Shown one piece after another: positions 22,187 to 32,851 of a stretch of DNA of 64,000 nt (positions are counted from its first letter, which is position 1; each line of letters starts with the position of its first letter). Position numbers and translations under genes: made by a program. The notes under the pieces were generated by a model. That model did no database searches. It saw only the letters and a list, made by a program, of their open reading frames with translations, and had not been told where the DNA came from. This DNA comes from Alentia gelatinosa (taxonomy: Eukaryota > Annelida > Polychaeta > Phyllodocida > Polynoidae): assembly GCA_950022655.1 (NCBI GenBank), contig OX465583.1, forward strand, positions 71,001,152 through 71,065,151. Direction: 5' to 3'.

Positions 22187-22617
22187 TGTGTATATACTGA
22201 CTGGTTTTGTGTATGAGTGGCAGAATAGAATTTATTATTCACCGATTACGGAGTCTCCATAGGAAATGAATTATCTACCAGGAGATTCTTGGATGTCAGA
22301 ATCTCATGCAGGAGATTCTGGAAAAATAGTCCTGTCCATAATGAGGTTGAATCATCATGTACTTCGAAATAAGTATCTTGAATGTTTATCTAAATCTGAT
22401 TATCTAGAATCAATCATAATAATCTCATTTACCATCAGGAATCACTGTTATAACACACTTTGCATGCTTAAACCACAGTTTAATGGCGAACTATATTATT
22501 GGTGTAAGTCTACACTGATTTACTGCCGCACTTGCTGTGGTGTCTGGAACTGAATGGATTACAGAAACTTTTTAATTGTAATAGATTTGTTATTAATCTT
22601 GTAGGTGGGGAATAAAT

Positions 22618-22744
22618 ACAATAACGACTGGTTTGTATACAAGTGACCGTAATCTCCTCTTAGTTGACCACGTAATATCATATTACTACGCATCAACTAC
22701 TTGGAGATTACGGCCACTCGTACACAAGACCAGTCATTATTGTG
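22618..22744. repeat. Long hairpin related to 22,072
   Basis: The arms ACAATAACGACTGGT / ACCAGTCATTATTGT and CCGTAATCTCC / GGAGATTACGG flank a centre with CGTAATATCATATTACTACG. The inner GTTGA / TCAAC blocks match those of the 22,072 hairpin, but the outer arms are different. Confidence 0.88.
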
Positions 22745-22767
22745 TAGGTAATCTATCCTGCACAAGG

Positions 22768-23095
22768 GTAAACATATATATCATATATATAACTATATAT
22801 AATAACTATATTATATATATCATAATTATAACTATATAATAACTATATGATATATATTATATATATGATATATATTATATATATTATATATAACTCTATA
22901 TAATATATATTATATATATAACTCTATACAATAACTATATAATATATATAACTCTATATAATAACTATATTATATATAGATTATATATATAACTCTATAT
23001 AATAACTATATTATATATAGAATATATATAACTCTATAATAAATATTTTATATATATAACCTCATATGATAACTATATAATAACTATTTATTATT
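22768..23095. repeat. AT-rich cryptically repetitive tract
   Basis: Nearly pure A/T with repeats of ATATATAACTCTATATAATA and TATATATA runs, highly self-complementary. No coding potential. Confidence 0.95.
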
Positions 23096-23428
23096 TGTCA
23101 TGATAGGGATGAAGAGAATTTCACAAGCTGACCATGAGAAGGCTACAACCCTCAGTTTGCACTACTAAGAAGGTGTCAGTGTGGTGTGGTGAGGTGAGGG
23201 GAGGTGAGGTATTGACCTTGGTTATTACTATGAGTCGACATCGATATGAGAGAGTGCATAACAACGCCTTTGATCGATATTTCCTGACCAAGGCTACCCT
23301 GTAACTACTCTCCCCTTTATATTCTAACCTTGGTTAACGCTAGAAAGGTTCTGACATCCTTTTGTCACCTGACGTCAAACAACGGCTCTCGGATTTCCCC
23401 AGACAGTTTGGTGTCATTCGTGAGATGA

Positions 23429-23775
23429 TTTTGTTTGTTTGTTTGTTTGAGTAGTTCATCGTCAGATATGTTTTATTAGACTTATTTTAGGTTTGATCGA
23501 ATCTATGTGATGAAATTAGGTAGAAATCTCACCCCTACACATTTACCAAGGTGAGAGTTCTTTTACTTCCCACACCACATAGACATAGTATAAGAAGTAT
23601 TGGCCTTTGAATTAGCAGTAAATCTACCACTGCTGGGGATGAAGGAGAAAGGTGGCTACACACAACACTACATAGACCTAGTATGAGAAGGACTGGCCTT
23701 TGACATAGCAGTAAATCTACCACTGCTGGGGGTGGGACTCGAACCCACAAAGTCCTACAACCTTGGGGTTACAAA
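23429..23775 (-). mobile_element. SINE with two internal modules, head truncated
   Basis: It has a GTTTG-type 3' tail, GGTAGAAATCTCACCCC, two 93-bp-type modules and a B-box GGGTTCGAGTCCCACC on the minus strand. The sequence stops in the anticodon region. Confidence 0.8.
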
Positions 23776-24504
23776 CCCTTTCATAAAGCTCTTCTTGGGA
23801 ATCTATAAATATTCGCAGGGTAACGGGCCTTTTGCCCACGGAGAATGTCATGTCCACTTGTGATTCATTTTGAACTTCCTCAGGGCAAAGTGAAAACTGC
23901 TCTGCACTCTCTTGAAAAAGGAGTGCAGTTTTCTATTCCTCCTAAAAGACCAGCGGCCACATTCCAGTGTCGACTCCAATTACATAAAACTCCACAGGCT
24001 GCGGGAATTCAATCAATAAAACTGTCATCCATTCAATGGGGAAGTCTGACTACAAACTGCTTTAAATTACTGAAACTAATCACTTTCGACCATTCCTGTA
24101 AATGCTTGCCGGGAGTGGAAAGGCTTCAGGAAATGAAATTCGGTGAGAGTTTTCATGGTGGTTGTAAGTTTTTCGTTCCGTCGGTAAATCCACAGCATGA
24201 AAAAAAAAGGTGACAACTGGTCTCGCACGGGTGACGCTATATGCTCTGCTTGTTGACGCAGAGTGCATCACCATTTTTTAGAATTTTGGTTTATTTCTTT
24301 TTTTTATTGTTTAATTTTGTACAAACCGGGCACACCATTTAACTTTCCACTGATTTCTACCTGCTGCCAGTGGTATTTCTGGTATTCTGCTAATAGTCTA
24401 AGGAAGTCAGTAGGGGTCAGGGAAAAAGGTGGGAATATTTTCAAGTGAATTTTTCTGTCTCATGGATTCTGAATCCATTCCCTACTCCTTACAGGTAATG
24501 AGTT
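23776..24504. other. No gene recognised
   Basis: A 122-codon plus frame (23,845-24,213) has no recognisable domain and overlaps a short hairpin (AAAACTGC.CTGCACTC / GAGTGCAGTTTT). Confidence 0.45.
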
Positions 24505-24692
24505 TAAAAAAGAAACGTCGTTCTCCACGAGATGCGGAGGGATATAAACGTGGCGACAGCCAAGTGAATATCACATAGTATTCAAACGAGAAAACAACAA
24601 CAAAAACTAGTTGCTTTCTGTATCTATCTCACCCCTATACACACTAAAAGAATGGATGACACACAGAACAAAAATACTAAGGGTGAGATAAA
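24505..24692 (+). mobile_element. Foldback MITE family K, short copy
   Basis: GTCGTTCTCCACGAGATGCG, GTGGCGACAGCCAAGTGAAT and TTGCTTTCTGTATCTATCTC are followed by a shortened box ending GGGTGAGATAAA. It corresponds to 59,240-59,523. Confidence 0.65.
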
Positions 24693-24769
24693 AGGGAATC
24701 CTTCTTCTGTGATGCTGGAAGCATTTAATATAATAACTCGGACCTGACCCCACGAGCAGCTCCTTACGT

Positions 24770-25215
24770 ATTTGTTTGTTTGTTTGGGTAGTTTAACGTC
24801 CAATATGTTCAATTAGACTTGACCGAATCTATGAGATGAATTTAGGATGAAATCGCACCCCTACACATTTACCGAGGTCAGAGTTCTTTTACTTCCCACA
24901 CCACATAGACATGGTATGAGAAGGATTGGCCTTTGATATAGCAGTATGTCTACCACTGCTGGAGATGAAGGAGAAAGGTGGCTGTACATCACACCAGATA
25001 GACATGGTATGAGAAGGACTGGCCTTTGATATAGCAGTAAATCTACCACTGCTGGAGATGAAGGAAAAAGGTGGCTGTACACCACACCAGATAGACATGG
25101 TATGAGAAGGACTGGCCTTTGATATATCCGTAAATCTACCACTGCTGGAGATGAAGGAGAAGAGTGGATGCAGTGGGACTCAAACTGACAACCGTAGTAT
25201 TATGAGTGCAGTGCT
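24770..25215 (-). mobile_element. SINE with three internal 93-bp modules
   Basis: The landmark ATGGTATGAGAAGGA occurs at 24,911, 25,004 and 25,097, exactly 93 bp apart. The 3' end is the GTTTGGGTAGTTTAACGTCC type. The tRNA-like part is very degraded (GTGGGACTCAAACTGACAAC). Confidence 0.85.
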
Positions 25216-25644
25216 TTACGTTTGCTGCCTGGAGGGGGCAGTTAGGCACGCTGTTAGTTCAGTGTACGACCCTGAGCAGATAGTCGAGAGAGCAGCTCAC
25301 ACAGGGACAACGGTAACGGCAGTTGACAGCCTGCTCGGTCCTAATCGTATTGTTGGCCACCCGTCGGCCCCTCCCGCAGGAGCAGAGAGAGCAGTTTCAA
25401 GTCACCCCGGGGCCTGTGCATGACACAGTCAGTGGCGTGGTCCAATGCCATAGGTGGGGGTCCGTGGTTCAAATCCCATTTGTCCCACTGGGTCACTATA
25501 GAGGAAACCAATGAAGGTTTATGGTCAGATCTTGCATCCCTATCGAGTTTGAATCGCTTGGCAATTCACAAGGAGAAGCCGCAAGAATTACGTAGCGATT
25601 AAAAGGATATGGAATCGAGGTCTGGCCCTAAATTTGAATAGGTT
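25216..25644. other. GC-richer unique segment with one tRNA-like B box
   Basis: GTGGTTCAAATCCCATTTGT near 25,463 resembles a Pol III B box. No convincing A box or cloverleaf precedes it, so no tRNA is called. The plus frames here are short and unrecognised. Confidence 0.35.
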
Positions 25645-25800
25645 TCTGAATTTATCGCACCTTTCACATTGACTAATGGGCTGACATTTGTGACATAAAC
25701 CCCCATTGAGTATTCTTTTTCTAAATATCCAACGGGCGTTGGATACGAGTTCCCAATGTTAAGTCTATGGGGAAAAAATATCAGGGGTGAGGTAAACTGT
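25645..25800. mobile_element. Isolated TCTCACCCC-type box
   Basis: It opens TTTATCGCACCTTTCACATT and closes CAGGGGTGAGGTAAAC, with ACGAGTTCCCAATGTTAAGT inside. The same box type with CACATTGACTAATGGGCT is at 52,890-53,036 and 51,660-51,790. Confidence 0.6.
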
Positions 25801-26135
25801 TTTTAAATGTAAATATCCCATATTTGGGTCAACAGCTATGACTGAAAGAGTTTCTGCAATTTACCATATTTCCCCCTATAGAAATGACATTTAAACATTC
25901 ATAATCTCTTTCATAATCTTTCAGTGAATAAAATACAGAGTATTTATAGCATTATAACAAAGACGGAATACACAAATATCATTGGACCTACTAATTGGGT
26001 CTATCTTTAGAGAAACACTATTTCTGCATAATCCTTCCGGGAGTAAATCAATGATTGCTCTGGACTCTATTCTTTCCCAAATGATAAAGAAAATCTCCAT
26101 GTAAACATCCGGTGAGCCTTAGTGGGAGAAAACGT

Positions 26136-26228
26136 GGTTACTGAGCACGTAGGGATGACCGTTCGAGGTCCTTTGTCCCATAAAATGGACAAAAGGCCGA
26201 GAACGGCATCCCTACGGACTCAGTAACC
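26136..26228. repeat. Hairpin, ~38-bp arms
   Basis: GGTTACTGAG.ACGTAGGGATG pairs with CATCCCTACG.ACTCAGTAACC. The inner GACCGTTC and GAACGG and the CTTTGTCC / GGACAAAAG blocks also pair. Confidence 0.9.
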
Positions 26229-26248
26229 AGGTATTATCTTAAACCTAA

Positions 26249-26440
26249 ATACGGGCACAGTGCGCCCAAACATTCACTACGGGTACAGTGCGCCTGAACG
26301 TTCACTATGGGCACAGAGTGCCTGAACATTGACTATGGGCAAAGTGCGCCCGAACATTCACTACGGGCACAGTGCGCCCAAACATTATCAATACTGCAGC
26401 CTTAGCAGCGGGTAGCATTCCAAAGACGTTCTACCATATA
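26249..26440 (+). repeat. 28-bp repeat, ~5 copies, with the 13.1-kb array's flank
   Basis: Units of GAACATTCACTACGGGCACA as at 13,105-13,472. The downstream CAGCGGGTAGCATTCC.AA.ACGTTC flank also matches the one after 13,472, so array and flank moved together. Confidence 0.85.
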
Positions 26441-26608
26441 GGTATATAATTATTCATCATACACATACACATACACATGTACCATCCGCGATTGTCCACT
26501 AGAGTAGCGGGCCCGTAAGAACCCCGGTGAGGCCGCTGTGGGCCGTGTTGTACACAAAAGGGACGAGATGACTGACGGCAGGCGACGGGCGGACAAACAC
26601 TGGGCCGA

Positions 26609-27006
26609 GCAGCTCACTCAACGGGCTGTATGTGGTGAGGGGCTCAATCAGCTGGTCAAATGTGGCAAGGGGCTCAATCCACTGGCCATATGTGGCGAGG
26701 TGCTAAATCAACTGGCCATATGTGACAAGGGGCTCAATCAACTGGCCGAATGTGGCAAGGGGCTCAATCAACTGGCCGAATGTGGCAAGGGGTTCAATCA
26801 GCGGGCCGTTTGTGGTGAGGAGCTCAATCTACTGGCCGTATGTGGTGAGGGGCTCAATCAACTGGCCGTATGTGGCAAGGGGCTCAATCAACGGGCCGTA
26901 TGTGGCAAGGGGCTTAATCAACTGGCCGTATGTGGCAAGGGGCCCAATGAACTGGTCGTATGTGGCAAGGGGCTCAATCAACTGGCCGTATGTGGCGAGG
27001 GGCTAA
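26609..27006 (+). repeat. 30-bp tandem repeat, about 13 copies
   Basis: GGGGCTCAATCAACTGGCC recurs at strict 30-bp spacing. Because 30 is a multiple of three, a 159-codon frame (26,538-27,017) with a ten-residue GLNQLAVCGK pattern stays open, and a second frame is open too. Replacement changes between units look as frequent as silent ones, which argues against protein-level constraint. I treat it as a minisatellite, with a repetitive Cys-containing peptide as a remote alternative. Confidence 0.85.
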
Positions 27007-27110
27007 GACAGTATTAACCGTCCATAAGTGTTGAATAAAGTTGACCTACATCGTCCCTGGGTCTCTATGGCATACGGAAAAGGGTCTTCATGTACGACCC
27101 TAGATCACAA
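27007..27110 (+). repeat. Conserved flank shared with 42,645-42,745
   Basis: GTATTAACCGTCCATAAGTG, AAAGTTGACC.ACA..GTCC and GGGTCTCTATGGCATAC.GA are present at both sites, each time immediately right of a different minisatellite. Confidence 0.85.
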
Positions 27111-27283
27111 AACGGGCCCCTGGAGTGTGAAACCCGAAGTAGGTACTCCGCATAATGCCGGCGCTTAATCCCAGGTCCTTTATTCTCCTGGACAGGGCCA
27201 ACTGTTCCTACTTGGAGTAGGTGTGAGCAGATGGCTGTGAGCAAATCACTGCACCATGATTACACCTACGGAGACAGAGGCAA

Positions 27284-27529
27284 ATGATGAGCTTTCTCTA
27301 CAAACTATCCAGGTTACCACAGTATACTGTAAACGAGCAACGCGGAACCCGTAGCGATAATAAGGTGTGCTTCCATGAACGTAAGTTTAAAACAAATGGT
27401 TATAAACGCAGTCCTGCCTACCGTGGGCAGCGAATCTGGAACAATCTTACTCCTGAAACCCAGAAAGCGCCAAGTAAAGAGATGTTCAAATACTTGGTCC
27501 GCCAAGAACTGAACCAGGCCATAGTATAG
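27284..27529 (+). pseudogene. LINE reverse-transcriptase C-terminal remnant
   Basis: An 81-codon frame ends in TAG at 27,527-27,529. TRSDNKVCFHERKFKTNGYK, SPAYRGQRIWNNLTPETQK and EMFKYLVRQ follow the usual layout of non-LTR retrotransposon polymerase tails (R(T/S) .. RSP.YRG..(L/I)W(N/D).L .. FK). The catalytic domain is absent, so this is a 5'-truncated copy. Its 3' UTR ends about 270 nt downstream with a small terminal hairpin and AAAA-rich end. Confidence 0.7.
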
Positions 27530-27810
27530 GACTAATAAATGAGCCAGTGGTTAATACAAGTAAAGTTGAACTGTAAATAGTATAGCCATTGTTTATAACC
27601 ATTGTTGAGTTAGCAGTGTTGAACTGTATAGCGTAAACTAATGTTTATCGCCATTGTTCTACTATGTATTTTTGTTGTTGTTACCAACATCTCATTTTCA
27701 TCAAATTTTCCTACTATCTATGCTGTAACGGACAAGCTAACTGTATTTATTCATGGAAGAACTGTCCTCGGACAGATTGAATAAAAGTATTTTCAAACCA
27801 AAAAACACCA
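27530..27810 (+). mobile_element. LINE 3' UTR with terminal stem-loop
   Basis: GGAAGAACTGTCCTCGGACA contains a perfect five-base-pair stem CTGTC/GACAG at 27,762-27,775 just before ATTGAATAAAAGTATTTTC. It corresponds to CTGGC/GCCAG at 28,920-28,932 in the neighbouring copy. Confidence 0.6.
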
Positions 27811-27937
27811 CGAGGGTACTCTGCAGTGACCTGAAACCGGGCCTGAATAACCGCCCATCATAGTGCTCTCAGGAGGAGCGTATTCTAACAGAACCACAGC
27901 ACTGTTGGACACAGGGATTAGTAGAAACTGAACGAGA

Positions 27938-28287
27938 GTTAACCTTGTCAGTGTTTATGCCACGACGGGCAGGTCGTGTATTACTACACGAAGCGCTAGC
28001 TGAGTGTAATGAGGAACAGACCTGACCGGAGTGGCATAATGACTGACAAGGCTAACTGGAGTTCGGTTTCGTATTTATCCTACCCCATCTCTACGCTTTT
28101 GTTTTACTAAAAGATAAATATCGTCTAAACGATCAACAGAACTTTTTTCATAGTAGCTGACAACCTGGTCTCTGATTGGTAATTTTTTTTTATTACTCTA
28201 GTGGCATAAAAACACTTTATGTCATGGCCTGCCACATAAAACTTGCCTATGCTAAGTCTATGGCGCTTTTTATTAGGGGTAGGATAA
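27938..28287. mobile_element. Foldback MITE, TCCTACCCC-box subfamily, copy 2
   Basis: The hairpin 27,938-28,056 has arms GTTAACCTTGTCAGT / ACTGACAAGGCTAAC and loop GAAGCGCTAGCTGAGTG. The box opens TATTTATCCTACCCCATCTC (28,071) and closes TTATTAGGGGTAGGATAATG. Organisation as at 3551-3848. Confidence 0.7.
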
Positions 28288-28294
28288 TGTCAGT

Positions 28295-28505
28295 TACTGC
28301 CTCAGAGACTTAAAGAACATGGAAAACATTGGGGTGGGTGGGGACGTTTGAACCACTGTATTTTGGTGTAAATGAGGCTCAAGTTAGTCTCTCTTTGTTT
28401 TACAAAAGAATGAATCGTTTCATAGATGAAAACAAGAATTTCCTTGGAAAATAGAAAACTGCTCGTTGTCAGCTTTGAAATCAGAACTCGGGCTAAAAAG
28501 CTCAT
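28295..28505 (+). repeat. Dispersed repeat family F
   Basis: TTTGAACCACTGTATTTTGG, AATGAGGCTCAAGTTAGTC, TCTTTGTTTTACAAAAGAA and AAAACAAGAATTTCCTTGGA match 54,895-55,150 and 60,001-60,270. Confidence 0.75.
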
Positions 28506-28590
28506 TCTGAACGGTTTCATCGGAGGCAACTCAAAAAGCTAGTCGGTATTGGCACCAAAGCCATAGTTTCACATAGTGCTGTACCTATAA

Positions 28591-28743
28591 GATAACAAAA
28601 TTAAATTTAAAAAATACCGGCATCGTGGTGCAAAATATGAAAGATCACCCTGGTTTAGGGGCTTATCATTGTGGGATGCATTGGATAGCTCTAAACAGAA
28701 ATTAGTAGGTACAGCTGAGTTCAAGAGAGCGATTAAAATGTAA
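28591..28743 (+). pseudogene. LINE reverse-transcriptase C-terminal remnant
   Basis: A frame without a start codon, open from the TAA at 28,588-28,590 to the TAA at 28,741-28,743. It reads YRHRGAKYERSPWFRGLSLW followed by DALDSSKQKLV and TAEFKRAIKM. The pattern Y..SP(Y/W)(F/Y)RG..LWD.L....FK is the polymerase tail seen also at 27,284-27,529. It is truncated at the 5' side. Confidence 0.65.
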
Positions 28744-28975
28744 TGTGGAGTTGTATTTATGTATATAATGATATCCTGAACGTTCTTCATTCCATCCCAT
28801 ACTTATCCCTTCATCCTCTGACTGTATTGCATAATAATGTTTAGTTTCTGTATATTATATACAGCGAAATTAAGCTACGATGCATGTAACTGACTGTGTT
28901 ATCCAATCCATTGGAAGAACTGGCTTTGCCAGAAATGGCTCTGAAAAAAAAAAAAAAAAAAAAAAAAAAATCAAA
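28744..28975 (+). mobile_element. LINE 3' UTR, terminal hairpin and poly(A)
   Basis: After the stop there is a ~200-nt UTR ending TTGGAAGAACTGGCTTTGCC with a CTGGC/GCCAG stem at 28,920-28,932, then AGAAATGGCTCTG and a ~26-nt A run. The poly(A) confirms plus-strand retrotransposition. Confidence 0.7.
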
Positions 28976-28984
28976 TTAGCCGTG

Positions 28985-29262
28985 TGATATAAAATGAAAA
29001 GAATTGATACGTGTTTGATCTATGTCCCTGTTTGCCATCGAGTTTGGAGGGTGCAGTAATATGGTCGAGGCGATAACCGAGTGAATATTCCGGAATATGA
29101 ACGGAACGGAACCAGAAACAAAAATATGTTTCTGATCTTATCTTAGCCTGGAAATATTTAATTATTTACCAGCCATTGAGTATGAGTAACCGTACTCCCA
29201 AGCCTATTAAGTATGAGTTCCTAACGTCAACACTATGGACGTTTATACCAGGCTAAGATAAA
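28985..29262. mobile_element. Foldback MITE, CTTAGCC-box subfamily
   Basis: A hairpin region with TCGAGGCGATAACCGAGTGA is followed by a box opening CTTATCTTAGCCTGG (29,138) and closing CCAGGCTAAGATAA (29,249-29,262). Inside are TGAGTATGAGT and GAGTTCCTAACGTCAAC. A counterpart in opposite orientation is at 53,991-54,257. Confidence 0.7.
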
Positions 29263-29265
29263 CCA

Positions 29266-30265
29266 TCATAATCTGGCTACTAGAAGAGTGAAGTAATGAT
29301 ACTGAGGTCAAGGTGCCCTCTAACTCCTCTCTCCGGTCGCCATTAGGACTGAGAGACACCGCGGTAAAACACTGGTCTTAATTAACTGATGGTCGGGAGC
29401 ACGCCCAGTAGAGAAATGCCGCGAAAGTGGCTCACCTTGCTATCACACTTCAGTGTCCTGGTATACGACCAGGGGTTCATTCTCCTAGAATTGTGGAAAA
29501 AGTGTTGCTCCAGTAATATCAAACTGTGTCGCATGTTGTCGATATTTTCCTGTTGTACCGCTACTTTTTACAACACCACATTTTCGGTGACATAGTGAAG
29601 GGTTCATTAGATTTTTAATTGAATATAGATGGCGATATTGCTATACTGTGATCCGCAAAGAATCTGGAGCAACGGTTTTGATCTCAGGTCGCTATTCTGC
29701 GGATCTGCAAAATGTGGAACAACACCCCCCTGAGCGACACAGGTAGTGAGACTATAGAGCTATAGTAGTGCTATCTTACAATTTATCCTACCCCTCATAT
29801 GAATCTCCATAGACAGTCACACTAGTAACATGGTGTGACTGTATGCCACGGTTATGCCATAAAATATGTATAATTCTTTACATGGCCTTTGTTGTCTTCT
29901 GCTACAGATATCACTCAGCTCTGCTTCATGATATCATTCCGCGAAGACAACTCACGTCATCTAAACAGTCATATGAAATTTCATAACGTTTCTTGATATT
30001 CCTGGCAGATGATGGCGGAACTAGCAATCACTCTGTGCCCTACATGGGCAGGTCCGCTAAAAGCACTGTAACCCATTGTCTGCCTAACTGATGACGTCAC
30101 TAATCCTGCACTATTGAATACACTGTGTACAGTGGAGTCTGCTCGAGCCCTGTCTGGAAACTAAGGACTTCCTCTCTTTAATGGCCATTGTGAGATCAGG
30201 TCTGAGGGGATATCCTATGATTAAATCACATGTGTAGGGTTGACTTTTAGGTTGTGGCACATGGT
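29266..30265. other. No gene recognised
   Basis: A single TTTATCCTACCCCTCATATG box edge lies near 29,778. No recognisable exon. Confidence 0.45.
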
Positions 30266-30690
30266 TGGTTGGTTTGATTTAACGTCCAGTTAACCATTGC
30301 AGGTTCTCAGCAGACTTTCTCAAGGTTCTTTTACACCACAAGGGTGGTGATCGAATCTATGAAATGAATTTAGGTAGAAACCTCAACCCTACATATTTAC
30401 CAAGGTGAGAGTTCTTTTACTTCTCACACCACATAGACATGGTATGACAAGGATTGGCCTTTGATATTGCAGTAAATCTACCACAGCTTGGGGTGAAGGA
30501 GAAAAGTGCCTGCAGTGGGACTCCATTCAACAAAGTCCAGTGCTCTTTACCACTGAGCTAACTCCCCACCCTGGTCGCTTTTGTTATGCTTGCGTGCAAG
30601 CATATCTGGTCTGCACCACGAGGAGGCGAGGCATCTGGGAGGGTGAACCGATTGGTAATTTCTGTCCACCCCAGCAGAACCCCAGTCTGT
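30266..30690 (-). mobile_element. SINE, full 3' end, tRNA part with deletion, 5' extension present
   Basis: 3' end GGTTGGTTTGATTTAACGTC, one internal module, tRNA part lacking the anticodon region (GGAGTTAGCTCAGTGGTAAA directly into GGACTTTGTT). Beyond the tRNA 5' side lies the extra block TTATGCTTGCGTGCAAGCAT, shared with 20,200 and 33,320. Confidence 0.82.
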
Positions 30691-31039
30691 TGTGCAACTG
30701 GAAATATTTTCATATGGACAGGCTTCCATCGCCGCAAAATTGGTTTGATTTATATAAAAATGTGTAGGGCGAATTGTACATAAGCTTGATTTGACAGACA
30801 GGGATGAAAGTCAGGACTAAGGAAAAATCAGAAATTTAAAACACTTATAAAAAGAATTATTTCTAACATTGATTTAGAACAGAATGGCAATGATCGATAT
30901 ATATTCTAGTGTTGCCGGTGTACATAAAAAGTCGGAATTCCGTCATTTGTCGGAAAACTTGAAAGTGTTGTATATGAATATACGATTGTATTGATGTGCA
31001 AAGCAAAACAAGAAGGTTTTGGCAAACAAGATTCCTGTA
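30691..31039. other. No gene or repeat recognised
   Basis: AT-rich sequence only. Confidence 0.45.
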
Positions 31040-31375
31040 TACCCTTTTCCGAACACTCTATAGTTACATACCGCTGCTGGGGGTGCAGTAATTATGAGTT
31101 ATGTAATGAGGGTGATATTTTCGTCCCAGGCTAACCATGTGATATAAAGAGCGCCGGGACGAAACTATAGCTGTTGGAGTTACTTGATAAGGGTGGCCAT
31201 TTTTCTTGGGGCTATCGCAGGTAAAGAAATAATCATTTTTATCGATATTTGAAGGTCTATAGGAATAGGGAAACCAAGTACCGGTAAGATAAACGCCTTG
31301 AGCAGTAATTTTTCCGGTCCTCACCTCGTAACTTTGATTTTCTCTGACCCGAACATAGTTTCCTTTTAGTATTTC
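31040..31375 (+). mobile_element. Dispersed repeat family G
   Basis: AACACTCTATAGTTACATAC, GGGGTGCAGTAATTATGAGT, TACTTGATAAGGGTGGCCAT and GAAATAATCATTTTTATCGA are shared with 56,060-56,600. The core hairpin is shortened here to AGCAGTAATTTTTCCGG. Confidence 0.75.
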
Positions 31376-31641
31376 TTGACCTGTTAGGGTATATATTCCT
31401 CAGTATATCACTATGTTATATAGAAATATATGGAAATCAGCTAATTATATAGATGAAGCCCTAACCTACCTATTGGTTATCACCACGAATCACATGGCAA
31501 TGGACAGGACGAATGAATCGAATGAATATTCCGTAAACTTGATGATACCAATAAAGAATCTGTAAAAAAATGTCACATTGCAAAATTCTGTAAACAAACA
31601 AAAGATAAATACCCAATAAGATGCATGTGGATGCTGAATTA

Positions 31642-31700
31642 GTTTTGTTTGTTTGGGTAGTTTAACGTCCAATATGTTCTATTCTACTTGGCTGGTGAAT
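31642..31700 (-). mobile_element. SINE 3' tail fragment
   Basis: TTTGTTTGGGTAGTTTAACG plus TCCAATATGTTCTATTC, then a switch to unrelated sequence. It lies left of the CGACAAGG foldback, and a similar short tail lies right of it at 32,852. Confidence 0.7.
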
Positions 31701-31944
31701 TGTCGATGAAGCACTTCCATCTCTGCATCCCCTTCAGGGGGCTGCCTGCAGTCATGCGTGACTGACTCACACCCGATAATCACGTACCCGGAACGGCCGA
31801 GCAGGACACGCACACTCACACCCAATGAACACTCAATTACACCCAATTAACACTCACCACGTCTCATTATGTTACGCGTGCATGTTACTCGGAGATTGAC
31901 TTCATCGTCTCTGATCCGATATCCGCTTCCTCGACTGCTGCTTC

Positions 31945-32845
31945 TTAAGAGGGTGCGTCCACCAACCACGACAAGGCTCCGACAAGTGCCGACATGAAAG
32001 TTCCAATCGCAGCCTTGTCGCAGCCTTGTCGTGAGAAGAGCATTGTCAGGACAGCGGTGTCGGGGCGTGTCGTAGACCTTGCCGGTTTCTGTAAAAAAGG
32101 CGCCCATGGTTCCGACACACTACGACAGTGATATCGAGGAAACCACAACACTCCACGACAAAGGTCCAGTCGTAGCAAAAATCGAACATGTTCGATATTG
32201 TCGTGGCCTTGTCGGAGGGCCTCCGACAACCTCACGACAAGCTTTGTGTCGCAGCCTGTCAGGGCCTTGTCGTAGCCTCTTGTCGGGAACTAGGGTCCAC
32301 CAACCACGACAAGGCTACAACACGTCTTCCAATCGTAGAGCTGTCGTGGACCTTGTCGGAAAGCCGTTGTCGCAGCCCTGTCGTGGTTGGTGGACGCACC
32401 CTCTAAAAGCCGGCGTCCACCAACCACGACAAGGCTACAACAATAGCATTCCGACAAGGTCCACGATTGGCCTACGATTGGAAAGCTTGTTGTAGCCTTG
32501 TCGTGGTTGGTGGACCCAAGTTTCTGACAAGAGTCTACGACAGGGCCACGACAGGCTGCAACTGGGAAGCTTGTCAGGAGCCTTCCGACAAGGTTAAAAC
32601 AAAATTGATCATGTTCGATTTTTCCTACGACTGGACATTTGTCGTGGAGTGTCATGGCGTGTTGGGAGCATGTCACAGAGGTCTATGATAGTTAATTTTG
32701 GTGGAGCGAGCACTTCCCGACAACGCTGTCGTAAATTCCGCCCCCCCTTCTCACGACAAGGCTGCGACAAGGTGCCGATAGGAACTTTCTTGTCGGCTCT
32801 TGTCGGAGCCATGTCGTGGTTGGTGGACGCCCGCCTTAATGCCCC
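31945..32845. mobile_element. ~0.9-kb foldback built from CGACAAGG motifs
   Basis: CCACCAACCACGACAAGGCT and its complement AGCCTTGTCGTGGTTGGTGG recur many times in both orientations. The outer ~85 bp (GTCCACCAACCACGACAAGG ... TTGTCGTGAGAAG versus CTTCTCACGACAAGG ... CATGTCGTGGTTGGTGGAC) are inverted. A second inverted pair is centred near 32,405. Open frames on both strands reflect the repetition. No transposase seen. Confidence 0.75.
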
Positions 32846-32851
32846 AGTCAC

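Noticed and set aside
23845..24213. 122-codon plus-strand frame as a gene
   Set aside because: No recognisable domain, a hairpin within it, no supporting neighbours. Length alone is not sufficient in a 64-kb window.
25420..25500. Second tRNA or SINE head on the plus strand
   Set aside because: A B-box-like GGTTCAAATCC is present but no A box at the correct distance and no cloverleaf.
26538..27017. 159-codon frame with GLNQLAVCGK repeats as a repeat-protein gene
   Set aside because: The 30-bp unit keeps any stop-free frame open. A second frame is also open and amino-acid changes between units are frequent. No splice or promoter evidence was seen.
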